A stretch of DNA of 64,000 bases, from positions 1 to 64,000 of the forward strand of contig SHVB01000015.1 of assembly GCA_009694375.1 (NCBI GenBank), in the 5' to 3' direction. Below, one piece after another: positions 31,782 through 40,331 of the stretch. Every line of letters begins with the position of its first letter. Positions within the stretch are counted from its first letter, which is position 1. Position numbers and translations under genes: made by a program. Below the pieces are notes generated by a model that made no database searches, was not told the origin of the DNA, and saw only the letters and a list, made by a program, of their open reading frames with translations. The DNA comes from Acidimicrobiia bacterium (GTDB lineage: Bacteria > Actinomycetota > Acidimicrobiia > Acidimicrobiales > VFJN01).

Positions 31782-32690
31782 ATGCTGCTTCACACGATCG
31801 CCGGCATTGCCTGGGACCCTCAGCTTCGGGGATTCCTGGCGGTGGGCGTGGGGGTGGTCGTTCTGTTGGGATCGACCGTCCTGCTCCTCACGACCAATCT
31901 CGGATCGCGGCTGGGGTTCCTCCTGGCGGCGTCGGCCTTCTTCGGCTGGTGCACCATCATGGGTATGACCTGGTGGCTCTACGGCAACATCGGCATGATC
32001 GGGGAGGACCCGAGTTGGGTGGTCACCGAGGTGGTCTACAGCAGCGGGGCCACCGATGAGTCCGGCCTCCTCGACGCTGATCTTGAGTTGGCCCGAGTAC
32101 TCGATACCGCGCAGATGCCGGCCGTGGATGATTTGAGAGAACTGGATCCGGCGGCTCTGTCTGCGGTGAAGAGCGAGGTGGAACCCAGCCTGTCGGGATG
32201 GGAGATTCTTGAGGAGTCGAACACGAGTTTCGGCGAGGCCAAAGCCACCGTGGATGAGTATTTCGTGGAGAACAACAACGTAGAACTCGATCTCTCCTCG
32301 GCGGCGGACTACGTCACCGTCTACGCCTTCGAGCGCGGCGGCAAGATCGACCTGCCGGCGAATGCCAATCGCTTCGACCGGATCGGGCGGAAACTAAAAA
32401 CAACCTTCTGGCAGGTTCGACACCCCCCTCGCTACGCGTTGATCCAGGTGCGGCCGGTGGTGGAGCCGGAGCCGGTGCCCGGCGAAGCACCCCCGCTACC
32501 GGAGGCCGACCTCACCCAACCGGTGGTGTCGGTAATCCTGAAGCGGGATCTCGGCGATCGCCGCTTCCCCGGCGCCATGCTCACCTTGTTTTCGGGCATC
32601 ATGTTTGGTGTGACGGTGAGCATGCTCCATCGCCGCGACCTTCGATCGGCCGCTGCCCGGGGCGTATCCTTGGCCATTCCGGAGGGCTGA
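31782..32690 (+). CDS. unknown membrane protein linking the bc and nuo gene blocks
   Basis: 302 residues. Two N-terminal helices (about 15-36 and 43-66), a soluble domain of roughly 195 residues and a third helix near residue 270 (PGAMLTLFSGIMFGVTVSML). The soluble domain contains VEPSLSGWEILEESNTSFGEAKATVDEY, read here as two acidic helices, and has no cysteine pairs or heme motif. I recognise no family. It lies 3 bases after the diheme cytochrome and 7 before nuoA, so it is co-expressed with both complexes and may be a subunit, assembly factor or supercomplex link. Confidence 0.75.
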   Translation: MLLHTIAGIAWDPQLRGFLAVGVGVVVLLGSTVLLLTTNLGSRLGFLLAASAFFGWCTIMGMTWWLYGNIGMIGEDPSWVVTEVVYSSGATDESGLLDADLELARVLDTAQMPAVDDLRELDPAALSAVKSEVEPSLSGWEILEESNTSFGEAKATVDEYFVENNNVELDLSSAADYVTVYAFERGGKIDLPANANRFDRIGRKLKTTFWQVRHPPRYALIQVRPVVEPEPVPGEAPPLPEADLTQPVVSVILKRDLGDRRFPGAMLTLFSGIMFGVTVSMLHRRDLRSAAARGVSLAIPEG

Positions 32691-32697
32691 GGGGACC

Positions 32698-33177
32698 ATG
32701 GGCCAGTACCTGCCGGTGTTCCTGCTCGCCGTGTTGGCGATTCTCTTCGCCGCCATCAGTAGGGTCGCCTCCCAACTCCTCGCCCCCAGTGCCACCACGG
32801 TGGCCAAGCGTTCGCCGTATGAGTGCGGCATCGTGCCCGGTCGGGAAACCCTCGAACGGTTCCCGGTGCGGTTTTATCTCATCGCCATGATCTTCATCGT
32901 GTTCGATATCGAGATCATTTTCCTCTACCCCTGGGCCGTCATCTACCGAAATCTCGGGGCTGGTGGGCTCTTCGAGGTGCTGCTGTTCACGCTGTCGGTG
33001 CTGGTCTCGTTCGTCTACCTGCTCAGCAACGGCGCCCTGGATTGGGGCCCGGCCAAGCAGTCGCGGTTGCTGTCGCCGATGGTCTCGGCCGACCGCACCA
33101 CGCTCACCACCGTCCGTCGGGTGGGTCTTGACGGACGCCACGAGGGCGATGTCGACCATGACGAGGAAGCCGCCTGA
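32698..33177 (+). CDS. nuoA: NADH:quinone oxidoreductase subunit A
   Basis: 159 residues, three helices. SPYECGIVP and [23 protein letters not shown] are the family hallmarks; the first carries the loop cysteine seen near the quinone site. The C-terminal 40 residues after the third helix are a longer charged tail than usual. First gene of a complete A-N operon. Its stop shares a base with the nuoB start. Confidence 0.95.
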   Translation: MGQYLPVFLLAVLAILFAAISRVASQLLAPSATTVAKRSPYECGIVPGRETLERFPVRFYLIAMIFIVFDIEIIFLYPWAVIYRNLGAGGLFEVLLFTLSVLVSFVYLLSNGALDWGPAKQSRLLSPMVSADRTTLTTVRRVGLDGRHEGDVDHDEEAA

Positions 33178-33752
33178 TGCAGTGGGACGTAAGTAAGGGC
33201 CTGGAAGGGCTAGATCACAACTTCATCACCGGCAAACTTGAGGACGTTGTCAAATGGGCCCGCCGCATGTCGGTGATGCCTGCCACCTTCGGCTTGGCCT
33301 GCTGCGCCCTGGAGATGATGGGAACCGGGGGAGCTCATTACGACATCTCCCGTTTCGGCATGGAGACCTTTCGGGCGTCGCCCCGTCAGGCCGATCTCAT
33401 GATCGTGGCCGGCCGCGTCAGCCAGAAGATGGCCCCGGTGCTCCGCCAGATCTACGACCAGATGATGGAGCCGAAATGGGTCATCAGCATGGGGGTCTGT
33501 GCCAGCAGCGGTGGCATGTTCAACAACTACGCCCTCGTGCAAGGCGTAGACCAGATCGTGCCGGTCGACGTCTATGCCCCCGGCTGCCCGCCCGGTCCGG
33601 AGACGTTGATCCATGCGATCAACACGCTGCACGAAAAGATCCGCGACGGTGAACTCACGCGGCGGCGCCCGGGAACCGGCTTGGGGATCAGCGTGGAGCA
33701 GCGCGATGGCCAACCCGAGCCACAGCCGGTTTCGCTGAGCGCGAGGAACTGA
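33177..33752 (+). CDS. nuoB: NADH:quinone oxidoreductase subunit B
   Basis: 191 residues. It holds cluster N2, the last iron-sulfur centre before quinone. Ligands are the paired cysteines in [11 protein letters not shown], the cysteine in [11 protein letters not shown] and that in [11 protein letters not shown]. Peripheral arm, cytoplasmic face. The tail (about 25 residues after [11 protein letters not shown]) is variable. Confidence 0.96.
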   Translation: MQWDVSKGLEGLDHNFITGKLEDVVKWARRMSVMPATFGLACCALEMMGTGGAHYDISRFGMETFRASPRQADLMIVAGRVSQKMAPVLRQIYDQMMEPKWVISMGVCASSGGMFNNYALVQGVDQIVPVDVYAPGCPPGPETLIHAINTLHEKIRDGELTRRRPGTGLGISVEQRDGQPEPQPVSLSARN

Positions 33753-33754
33753 CC

Positions 33755-34297
33755 GTGAGCGACGACATCGTCGTCGAGCCCGGCCCCGAGGCTGAGGCTG
33801 CGCCGGAGCCACCCCGGCGGCATGGCGCGCTCGTAACCCATCACCACGGTGACACCGTGCTCCACGCCTCTCGAGCCGATCTGGCCGCCGTCGTGCGTCT
33901 TCTGCGCGACGAGGATGGTTTCAACATGTGTCTCGACGTCACTGCCGTGGACTACCTCACCTATGAACCGGATCGGGCTTTGCCCCCCGGGGTCACCCCG
34001 GAGCGCTTCGAGGTTGTCGTCACCTTGATGTCCCACTCGGAGCGTGGGCGCCTTCGTTTGCGGGTGCAGGTGCCCGGGGACGACCCCACCTGTCCTTCGC
34101 TGTTTGATGTGCACCCGGGCAGCGAGGCCAGCGAGCGCGAGGTGTTCGACCTCTTCGGCGTGATCTTTGAAGGCCACCCCGACCTCACCCGTATTTTGAT
34201 GCCGGAAGATTGGGATGGCCACCCGCTCCGCAAGGACCACGCTATGGGTCGCATCCCCGTGCAGTTCAAAGGCGCCGACCGCCAGGACGCCCGCTGA
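33755..34297 (+). CDS. nuoC: NADH:quinone oxidoreductase subunit C
   Basis: 180 residues, the 30 kDa subunit. The family signature ASEREVFDLFGVIFEGHPDL and RILMPEDWDGHPLRKD are intact. An acidic and proline-rich N-terminal 25 residues precede the domain. GTG start 2 bases after the nuoB stop. The stop overlaps nuoD by one base. Confidence 0.94.
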   Translation: MSDDIVVEPGPEAEAAPEPPRRHGALVTHHHGDTVLHASRADLAAVVRLLRDEDGFNMCLDVTAVDYLTYEPDRALPPGVTPERFEVVVTLMSHSERGRLRLRVQVPGDDPTCPSLFDVHPGSEASEREVFDLFGVIFEGHPDLTRILMPEDWDGHPLRKDHAMGRIPVQFKGADRQDAR

Positions 34298-35634
34298 TGA
34301 CCACCGTGGAGCCGCGTCGCTCGGGGATAGAAACCTCCGAGGGGGCCCAGGAGATGACCGCTCGATCCTCCGCCGGGGCGAAGGAATTGCTCCGCGAGTT
34401 GGGAGCGACGCTGCGACTTTCGGAGTCTGAGGCAGCCGAACTGGTGAGCGAGGGACCCTCTGAAGATCAGACAATGATCATCAACATGGGTCCGCAGCAC
34501 CCCTCTACGCACGGGGTGTTGCGCCTCATGTTGGAACTCGAGGGGGAAACGGTGCTGCGCACCAAGCCGATCGTGGGCTACCTGCACACCGGCATGGAGA
34601 AGACGGGCGAAGATCTCACCTATCTCCAGGGCGCCACCAACGTGACCCGCATGGATTACGCGGCTCCGTTGTTCAGTGAGTTGGCCTTTGCGCTCACCAC
34701 CGAGAAACTCCTGGGCATCGCCGAGGACATCCCGCCGCGAGCGCAGTGGATTCGGATGCTTCTCACCGAGTTGAACCGGATGACCTCGCACTTGCTTTTC
34801 CTGGCCACCAACGGCATGGATATGGGCGCGGTCTCGATGATGCTCTACGGCTGGCGTGATCGTGAGGAGGGACTCCGCACGCTCGAAATGATCACGGGCC
34901 TGCGCATGAACCACAACTACATACGCCCCGGCGGGGTGGCGGCGGATCTCCCCGACGGGTGGCGCGACCAGGTACTCAAGTTCCTCGATGGCGTGGCCCC
35001 GAGCCTCGCCGAGTACGACGTGTTGCTCACGGGCCAGCCGATCTATCGCGAGCGTCTGCAGGGGGTGGGCATCATCACGGCCGAGGAGGCCATCGCCTTG
35101 GGGGCCACTGGCCCCATCCTGCGCTCTACAGGGGTCCCGTGGGACCTCCGCCGCGATCTTCCGTACCTGCACTACGACGAGGTTGATTTCGATGTGGTGG
35201 TGGGGAGTTATGGCGACTGTTTCGATCGCTACGCCATCCGCATCAACGAGGTTCGGGAGTCGATCAAGATCATTCGGCAGATTCTCGACCAACTGCCTCG
35301 CGGCGACTATCGGATTCAGGACAAGAAAGTAACCCCGCCGCCGCGAGCCCGGATCGACGAGTCGATGGAAGCGCTCATCCACCACTTCAAGATCTTCACC
35401 GAGGGCTTCAAGGTGCCCGCGGGCGAGGCCTACGCGGCCGTTGAGTCGCCGCGCGGCGAATTGGGTTGCTACATCGTCTCCGACGGCACCTCGAAGCCCT
35501 ACCGGATGCACATCCGCGGTCCGAGTTTCGTCAACTTGCAGACCCTTCCGCACATGATGCGGGGGGGTCTGATCGCCGATGCGGTGGCCGTGATTTCCAG
35601 CGTGGACCCGATCATGGGTGAGGTCGACCGCTAA
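34297..35634 (+). CDS. nuoD: NADH:quinone oxidoreductase subunit D (NADH-linked copy)
   Basis: 445 residues, the 49 kDa subunit forming the quinone chamber with NuoB. MGPQHPSTHGVLRLM holds the quinone-site histidine; PPRAQWIRMLLTELNRMTSHL and NYIRPGGVAADLPDGW follow. The N-terminus is about 55 residues longer than in the second NuoD of the window. At the place of the arginine methylated in mitochondrial NDUFS2 it has threonine (T98, YLHTGMEK), as in Thermus. The stop is followed by the operon's largest internal gap. Confidence 0.95.
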   Translation: MTTVEPRRSGIETSEGAQEMTARSSAGAKELLRELGATLRLSESEAAELVSEGPSEDQTMIINMGPQHPSTHGVLRLMLELEGETVLRTKPIVGYLHTGMEKTGEDLTYLQGATNVTRMDYAAPLFSELAFALTTEKLLGIAEDIPPRAQWIRMLLTELNRMTSHLLFLATNGMDMGAVSMMLYGWRDREEGLRTLEMITGLRMNHNYIRPGGVAADLPDGWRDQVLKFLDGVAPSLAEYDVLLTGQPIYRERLQGVGIITAEEAIALGATGPILRSTGVPWDLRRDLPYLHYDEVDFDVVVGSYGDCFDRYAIRINEVRESIKIIRQILDQLPRGDYRIQDKKVTPPPRARIDESMEALIHHFKIFTEGFKVPAGEAYAAVESPRGELGCYIVSDGTSKPYRMHIRGPSFVNLQTLPHMMRGGLIADAVAVISSVDPIMGEVDR

Positions 35635-35718
35635 CGCCTTCCCCGCTTCTGTGCTTCGTGGGCTCCCTCAGTTCGGCCTCGGTGTTGGTGGGCCACTACG
35701 TTGCACAAAGCACCCCCC

Positions 35719-35731
35719 GACCCTTCGGGTC
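35719..35731 (+). terminator. short hairpin in the nuoD-nuoE gap
   Basis: GACCC (35719-35723) and GGGTC (35727-35731) with a TTC loop. It may slow or partly end transcription from the upstream promoter before the nuoE promoter region. Confidence 0.3.
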
Positions 35732-35745
35732 TTCCCTATACGGAC

Positions 35746-35763
35746 TTGTGCAAGGATTCACAA
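35746..35763 (+). promoter_or_regulatory. candidate Rex operator directly in front of nuoE
   Basis: TTGTGCAAGGATTCACAA matches the Rex consensus at 13 of 14 defined positions. It ends two bases before the nuoE ATG (35766), inside the 131-base gap after nuoD. The free central bases AGGA also form the only plausible ribosome site (AAGGA 35752-35756, 9 bases from the ATG). TATACG at 35737-35742 could be a weak -10 for an internal promoter. Confidence 0.7.
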
Positions 35764-35765
35764 AG

Positions 35766-36386
35766 ATGCCCCGGTTCACCGCCGACAACACGATCCTGGC
35801 GCATGAGATCATCACCCGATACCCGCGCCCGAAATCGGCCCTCATCCCGCTCCTGCACCTGGCCCAGGAGCAGGACGGCTACGTGGCCGAGGACGCCATG
35901 GAGCACATTGCCGAACTGATCGGAGTCACCGCCGCGGAGGTGTTGGGCACCTGTTCCTTCTATGAGATGTTCAAACTGGCGCCGGTGGGGGAGTACCTCG
36001 TCAACGTGTGCACGAACATCGCCTGCCTGCTGGTGGGCGGTGAGGAGTTGCTGCACCACATCGAAACTCGCCTCGGCATCAAGCCCGGTAATACGACCGA
36101 AGACGGCAAGTTCACCGTCGAGGACGTGGAGTGCATCGCCGCCTGCACGGAGGCCCCGTGCCTTCAGGTGAACTACCGCTATTTCTACCGGGTCACCCCC
36201 GATGCGGCCGATGCCCTCATCGACGATCTGCTCCACGATCGGCGCCTGGACGAGATTCCCAAACACGGCGTATTGGCCCGAACTCGCCAGCAGATTCCGG
36301 CCGCCACGCGGGCTGGCAATGCGGTGCCGGGCGAGGCGGAGGAACCCGTGTGGCTCCGTAGTGCCCGAGCGGAGGTGAGCCCGTGA
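35766..36386 (+). CDS. nuoE: NADH:quinone oxidoreductase subunit E
   Basis: 206 residues, 24 kDa [2Fe-2S] subunit of the NADH-input module. Cluster ligands are the C-x4-C pair in VCTNIACLLVGG and the C-x3-C pair in CIAACTEAPC. The region ILAHEIITRYPRPKSALIPLL is typical of the N-terminal helical part. I use ATG 35766 because upstream in-frame starts would read through the operator. A 40-residue extension after the thioredoxin-like fold is of unknown role. It overlaps nuoF by four bases. Confidence 0.95.
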   Translation: MPRFTADNTILAHEIITRYPRPKSALIPLLHLAQEQDGYVAEDAMEHIAELIGVTAAEVLGTCSFYEMFKLAPVGEYLVNVCTNIACLLVGGEELLHHIETRLGIKPGNTTEDGKFTVEDVECIAACTEAPCLQVNYRYFYRVTPDAADALIDDLLHDRRLDEIPKHGVLARTRQQIPAATRAGNAVPGEAEEPVWLRSARAEVSP

Positions 36387-37741
36387 CTGTCACCGACGCC
36401 CCCCCCATTGTGTCCACCCGATTCGCCCTCGACAATGGGCACACGCTCGATGGCTATCTCGCCACCGGCGGCTATCAAGGTCTGCGCGCCGCGCTGGCCA
36501 TCTCGCCCGCCGCCGTGGGCCAGGAAGTGAAGGCGGCGAGCCTCTTGGGCCGCGGCGGAGCCGGCTTTCCCGCCGGCACCAAATGGGGTTTCTGCCCGCC
36601 GGGAGTGTGGCCTCGTTATTTGGTGGTGAACGGCGACGAGTCCGAGCCGGGTACCTACAAGGACCGCCTCCTTATGGAGAAGGATCCGCACCAACTCATC
36701 GAGGGCGTGCTGATCGCCTCGTATGCCATTGGGGCCGCCCAGGCTTTTCTCTACGTGCGCGGTGAGATGGCGTTGGCCCAAGAGCGCATCGCTCAGGCCC
36801 TGAACGATGCCTACGCGGCGGGCTATATCGGGAAGAACATCCTCGGTACCGATTTTTCACTCGATGTGGTGCTTCACTGGGGGGCCGGCGCCTACATCGT
36901 GGGGGAGGAGACGGCCCTCATCGAGTCGCTCGAGGGCAACCGCGGGATGCCCCGCCTCAAACCGCCCTTTTTCCCAGCCGCCAAGGGCCTCTATCTGCAG
37001 CCCACCGTGGTGAACAACGTAGAGACTCTGGCCAATCTCCCCTGGATCATGACGAACGGGGGCGCACGGTTTGCCGAACTGGGCGCCGAGACCAGCCGCG
37101 GCATGCGCCTCTTCTCGGTGTCGGGTCACGTAGTGAAGCCAGGTGTGTACGAGGTGGAGCTTGGCGTCACGACGTTTCGTGATCTCATCTTCGACCCCGC
37201 CTACGGCGGTGGCCTCAGCGAAGGTCGATCCCTGAAGGCTTTCATACCTGGGGGCGCGTCGGCCCCCTGGTTCTACGAGGAGCACCTCGACATCCCGCTG
37301 GAAGCCGGTGCGGTGGGCGCGGCCGGTTCGATGCTCGGTTCGGGGGCCATCGTGGTCATGGACGACACCACCGATGCCGTGAAGGCGTGCTGGCGAGTGG
37401 TGCGGTTTTTTGCACGCGAGTCGTGCGGGAAGTGCACACCATGTCGAGAGGGCACGAGTTGGCTTGAGAAGGTGCTCCGCCGCATCCTCGACGGCGAAGG
37501 TCGACCCGACGACATCGCGCTGCTGCTCGACGTCTGCGACAACATCAGCCCCGGAATCGCCTGGCCCCCACAGCAGACCACCATCTGTCCCCTGGGTCCC
37601 TCGGCGGTGTCGCCGATCGCCTCGGCCATCGTGCGCTTCCGTGACGAGTTTGTGGCCCTCTGCGGAGGTACCGGCGAGTCGCCGGTTGCCATTACCGGCA
37701 AGGCCTACCTCCCGAAGCCGAACGAGGTCGCCGGTGTCTGA
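36383..37741 (+). CDS. nuoF: NADH:quinone oxidoreductase subunit F
   Basis: 452 residues. It binds NADH and FMN: LGRGGAGFPAGTKWGF, NGDESEPGTYKDR and GAYIVGEETALIESLEG. The N3 [4Fe-4S] cluster is in ESCGKCTPCREGTSWL with a fourth cysteine in QTTICPLGPSA. GTG start. Together with E and G this is the module missing from the second operon. Eight bases overlap nuoG. Confidence 0.96.
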   Translation: MTVTDAPPIVSTRFALDNGHTLDGYLATGGYQGLRAALAISPAAVGQEVKAASLLGRGGAGFPAGTKWGFCPPGVWPRYLVVNGDESEPGTYKDRLLMEKDPHQLIEGVLIASYAIGAAQAFLYVRGEMALAQERIAQALNDAYAAGYIGKNILGTDFSLDVVLHWGAGAYIVGEETALIESLEGNRGMPRLKPPFFPAAKGLYLQPTVVNNVETLANLPWIMTNGGARFAELGAETSRGMRLFSVSGHVVKPGVYEVELGVTTFRDLIFDPAYGGGLSEGRSLKAFIPGGASAPWFYEEHLDIPLEAGAVGAAGSMLGSGAIVVMDDTTDAVKACWRVVRFFARESCGKCTPCREGTSWLEKVLRRILDGEGRPDDIALLLDVCDNISPGIAWPPQQTTICPLGPSAVSPIASAIVRFRDEFVALCGGTGESPVAITGKAYLPKPNEVAGV

Positions 37742-40331
37742 CATCGCCAAGGCGCCGGCCGAGACGGTGATCCTGACCATCAACGGAAACGCCGTGGAAG
37801 CCAAGCCCGGTGAGCTGGTCATCGAGGCGGCCGAGCGCACCGGCACCTATATTCCGCGCTTCTGCTACCACTCGCGGCTCGAGCCGGTGGGCATGTGCCG
37901 CATGTGCATCGTGGAGATCGACACCGGCCGCGGCCCCGCTCTCCAGCCGGCTTGCATGATCTCCGTCGCGGCAGAGATGAAGGTAGATACCGAGAGTGCC
38001 ATCACCAAGAAGGCACAGGACGGGGTGCTCGAGTTCCTGCTCGTGAACCATCCACTGGACTGCCCGGTGTGCGACAAGGGCGGCGAGTGCCCCCTGCAAG
38101 ACCAGACCATGTCCTACGGCCCCGGCGAGAGCCGGTTCGTGGAAGAGAAGCGACATTTCGAGAAGCCGATCATGATCAGCGATCTGGTGGCGCTCGATCG
38201 GGAGCGCTGCATTCTCTGCGACCGTTGCACCCGGTTCGCCAAGGACGTGGCGGGCGACACGCTCATCCATTTCCAGGATCGCGGGAACCAGACGCAGGTC
38301 AATACCTTCCCCGATCATCCTTTCGCCAGCTATTTCAGCGGCAACACCGTGCAAATCTGTCCGGTGGGGGCGCTCACCGCCAAGCCCTATCGGTTCAAGG
38401 CTCGCCCGTGGGATCTCGATCAGGCCGAGAGCACCTGCACGTCGTGCTCGATGGGGTGTCGCACGCTCGTGCAGGCGAGCCGCAATGAGGTCCTTCGTTA
38501 TCAGGGTGTCGACATCGATCCGGTGAACTGGGGGTGGCTGTGCGATAAGGGGCGTTTCGGTTTCGAAGACATCGGTCATCCCGACCGTCTTGGTGCTCCG
38601 TTGATGAACGACGGCCATGCCCTGGCGACCACATCCTGGGGCGCCGCCCTTACCCGGGTGGCCGCGGCCATCAAGGAGGCCAAGCCTGGTCGTATCGCGG
38701 TGCTGGGGGGCGCCCGCCTCACTAACGAATCGGCTTACGCGTGGGCGAAGTTGGCCAAGGGTGTTATCGGCACCGACCATGTTGACGCCCAACTCGGTGA
38801 CGGCCTACCGGCCGAAGTGATCCTGGGTTTGCCGCGCGCCACCATCGATGAGGCGTGCGCGCCGGGCGGCACCGTGTTGCTGCTGGCCCCGGATCTCAAA
38901 GAGGAACTGCCGGTTCTTTTCCTGCGGCTGCGCCATGCCGTCACGAACGACAACGTGACCGTGGTGGAGATTGCCCCGCGCCGAAGTTCCGTGTCGGACC
39001 TGGCCGCCGCCACGTTGTTGCCCCTCGCCGGCACCGCCGGTGATGTGGTGGCCGCCCTGCTCGCCGGTCCGCCGGCGCAGGCGGTAGGGGGCGTGGAGCC
39101 CGATGCCCTGGCCGCCGCCGCCGCTCTCCTGGCCGCCGGGCCGGTTACGGTGATTCTTGGTCGCCCGAGTGTGGGTGAGTCGGCCGATGTTGTGGTGGCC
39201 GCCGCCGCTGCTATCCACGCGGCGCACCCCCACGTGCGGTTCTTATCGGCGCTGCGTCGGGGCAACGTGCACGGGGCGTTGGACATGGGCCTGAGCCCCG
39301 GTCTGCTCCCCGGCCGCACCACCTTGGCCGCCGGGTCGGACTGGTATCGCGAGGCGGGATGGGCCCACCTGCCCAGCGAAACCGGTCTGGACGCTCGGGG
39401 CATCCTCGCCGCCGCCGCCCACGGGAAGATTGATGTGCTCATCTTGCTCGGGGCTGATCCGCTGGCCGACTTCCCCGATGCCGATTTGGCCGGGCAGGCC
39501 ATCGCCGGCTCGGGCACAGTGATTGCCATCGATCGTTTCCTCACCGGGTCGGCCCAGCGGGCCGACATCGTGCTGGCCGCCGCCGGTCCGGCCGAAGTGA
39601 CGGGCACCACCACCAACCTTGAGGGCCGCGTGAGTGCGGTGATCCAGAAGATCACGCCGCCGGGCACGGCCCGGGCCGATTGGATGATGGCCGCCGAGAT
39701 CGCCCGCCTCTTGGGCCACGATCTGGGCCTCACCTCCTCCGAGCAGATCTGGGCCGAGGTCGAACGGCTTGCCCCCAGCCATGCCGGTATTAGCGGAGAA
39801 CTACTCCGCTCCCCGGCGGGGAGCGATGGAGTGGTGGTCGGCCGGCTGAGCGCGCGGGGATCCGGGGTGGCTGATGCCTTGGCGGTGGTGACCGCTGACG
39901 AAGCGGCGGTGGCCGAGGAATCCGCCTCCGAACCGGCCCTTCCCCCGGAACCGGTGCGACCGGCGGTGCTGTCCTTCAGCGCCCCGGCAGTGGTGGGGAT
40001 TCCGGCGGTGAACGCCTACCGTTTGCGGCTGGTGGCCACCCGAAAGTTGTATGACCTCGGTGTGGGCACCCAGCACTCCCCGAATCTGGCGGGCCTCACG
40101 TCGGGAACGGATCTGCGGTTGCATCCCCACGACTTCGACCACCTCGGCATCGAGCCGGGGGCCATCGTGACCGTCACGGCGGTCACGGGTTCGGTCACCC
40201 TCACGGCCTTCCCGGATGCCGGAGTGCCCAAGGGGGCCGCCGCCGTGATCATCAATCAGCCCGGCGCCGCCACCGGATCGCTGATCGACGCCGATGCGCT
40301 GGTGACCGACGTACAGGTGACCAGCGTCTGA
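37734..40331 (+). CDS. nuoG: NADH:quinone oxidoreductase subunit G
   Basis: 865 residues. The N-terminal 220 residues carry the [2Fe-2S] N1b site (CRMCIVE with upstream CYHS and downstream PAC), the HPLDCPVCDKGGECPLQDQ site and the RCILCDRCTRF site. Then CTSCSMGC with a later NWGWLCDKG gives the four cysteines of cluster N7, found in some bacteria only. The remainder is a molybdopterin-oxidoreductase-like domain without metal ligands, ending in a short beta-barrel domain. GTG 37734 is the best start because it gives the usual N-terminus just before TVILTINGNAVEAKPGE. Confidence 0.93.
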   Translation: MSDIAKAPAETVILTINGNAVEAKPGELVIEAAERTGTYIPRFCYHSRLEPVGMCRMCIVEIDTGRGPALQPACMISVAAEMKVDTESAITKKAQDGVLEFLLVNHPLDCPVCDKGGECPLQDQTMSYGPGESRFVEEKRHFEKPIMISDLVALDRERCILCDRCTRFAKDVAGDTLIHFQDRGNQTQVNTFPDHPFASYFSGNTVQICPVGALTAKPYRFKARPWDLDQAESTCTSCSMGCRTLVQASRNEVLRYQGVDIDPVNWGWLCDKGRFGFEDIGHPDRLGAPLMNDGHALATTSWGAALTRVAAAIKEAKPGRIAVLGGARLTNESAYAWAKLAKGVIGTDHVDAQLGDGLPAEVILGLPRATIDEACAPGGTVLLLAPDLKEELPVLFLRLRHAVTNDNVTVVEIAPRRSSVSDLAAATLLPLAGTAGDVVAALLAGPPAQAVGGVEPDALAAAAALLAAGPVTVILGRPSVGESADVVVAAAAAIHAAHPHVRFLSALRRGNVHGALDMGLSPGLLPGRTTLAAGSDWYREAGWAHLPSETGLDARGILAAAAHGKIDVLILLGADPLADFPDADLAGQAIAGSGTVIAIDRFLTGSAQRADIVLAAAGPAEVTGTTTNLEGRVSAVIQKITPPGTARADWMMAAEIARLLGHDLGLTSSEQIWAEVERLAPSHAGISGELLRSPAGSDGVVVGRLSARGSGVADALAVVTADEAAVAEESASEPALPPEPVRPAVLSFSAPAVVGIPAVNAYRLRLVATRKLYDLGVGTQHSPNLAGLTSGTDLRLHPHDFDHLGIEPGAIVTVTAVTGSVTLTAFPDAGVPKGAAAVIINQPGAATGSLIDADALVTDVQVTSV

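Noticed and set aside
33961-35553. 530-codon minus-strand frame opposite nuoC and nuoD
   Set aside because: Same mirror effect; no motif, and the plus strand genes are conserved throughout.
35658-35765. Longer nuoE start at 35658
   Set aside because: It would translate the hairpin and the operator and gives a non-family N-terminus; ATG 35766 has a ribosome site at the right distance.
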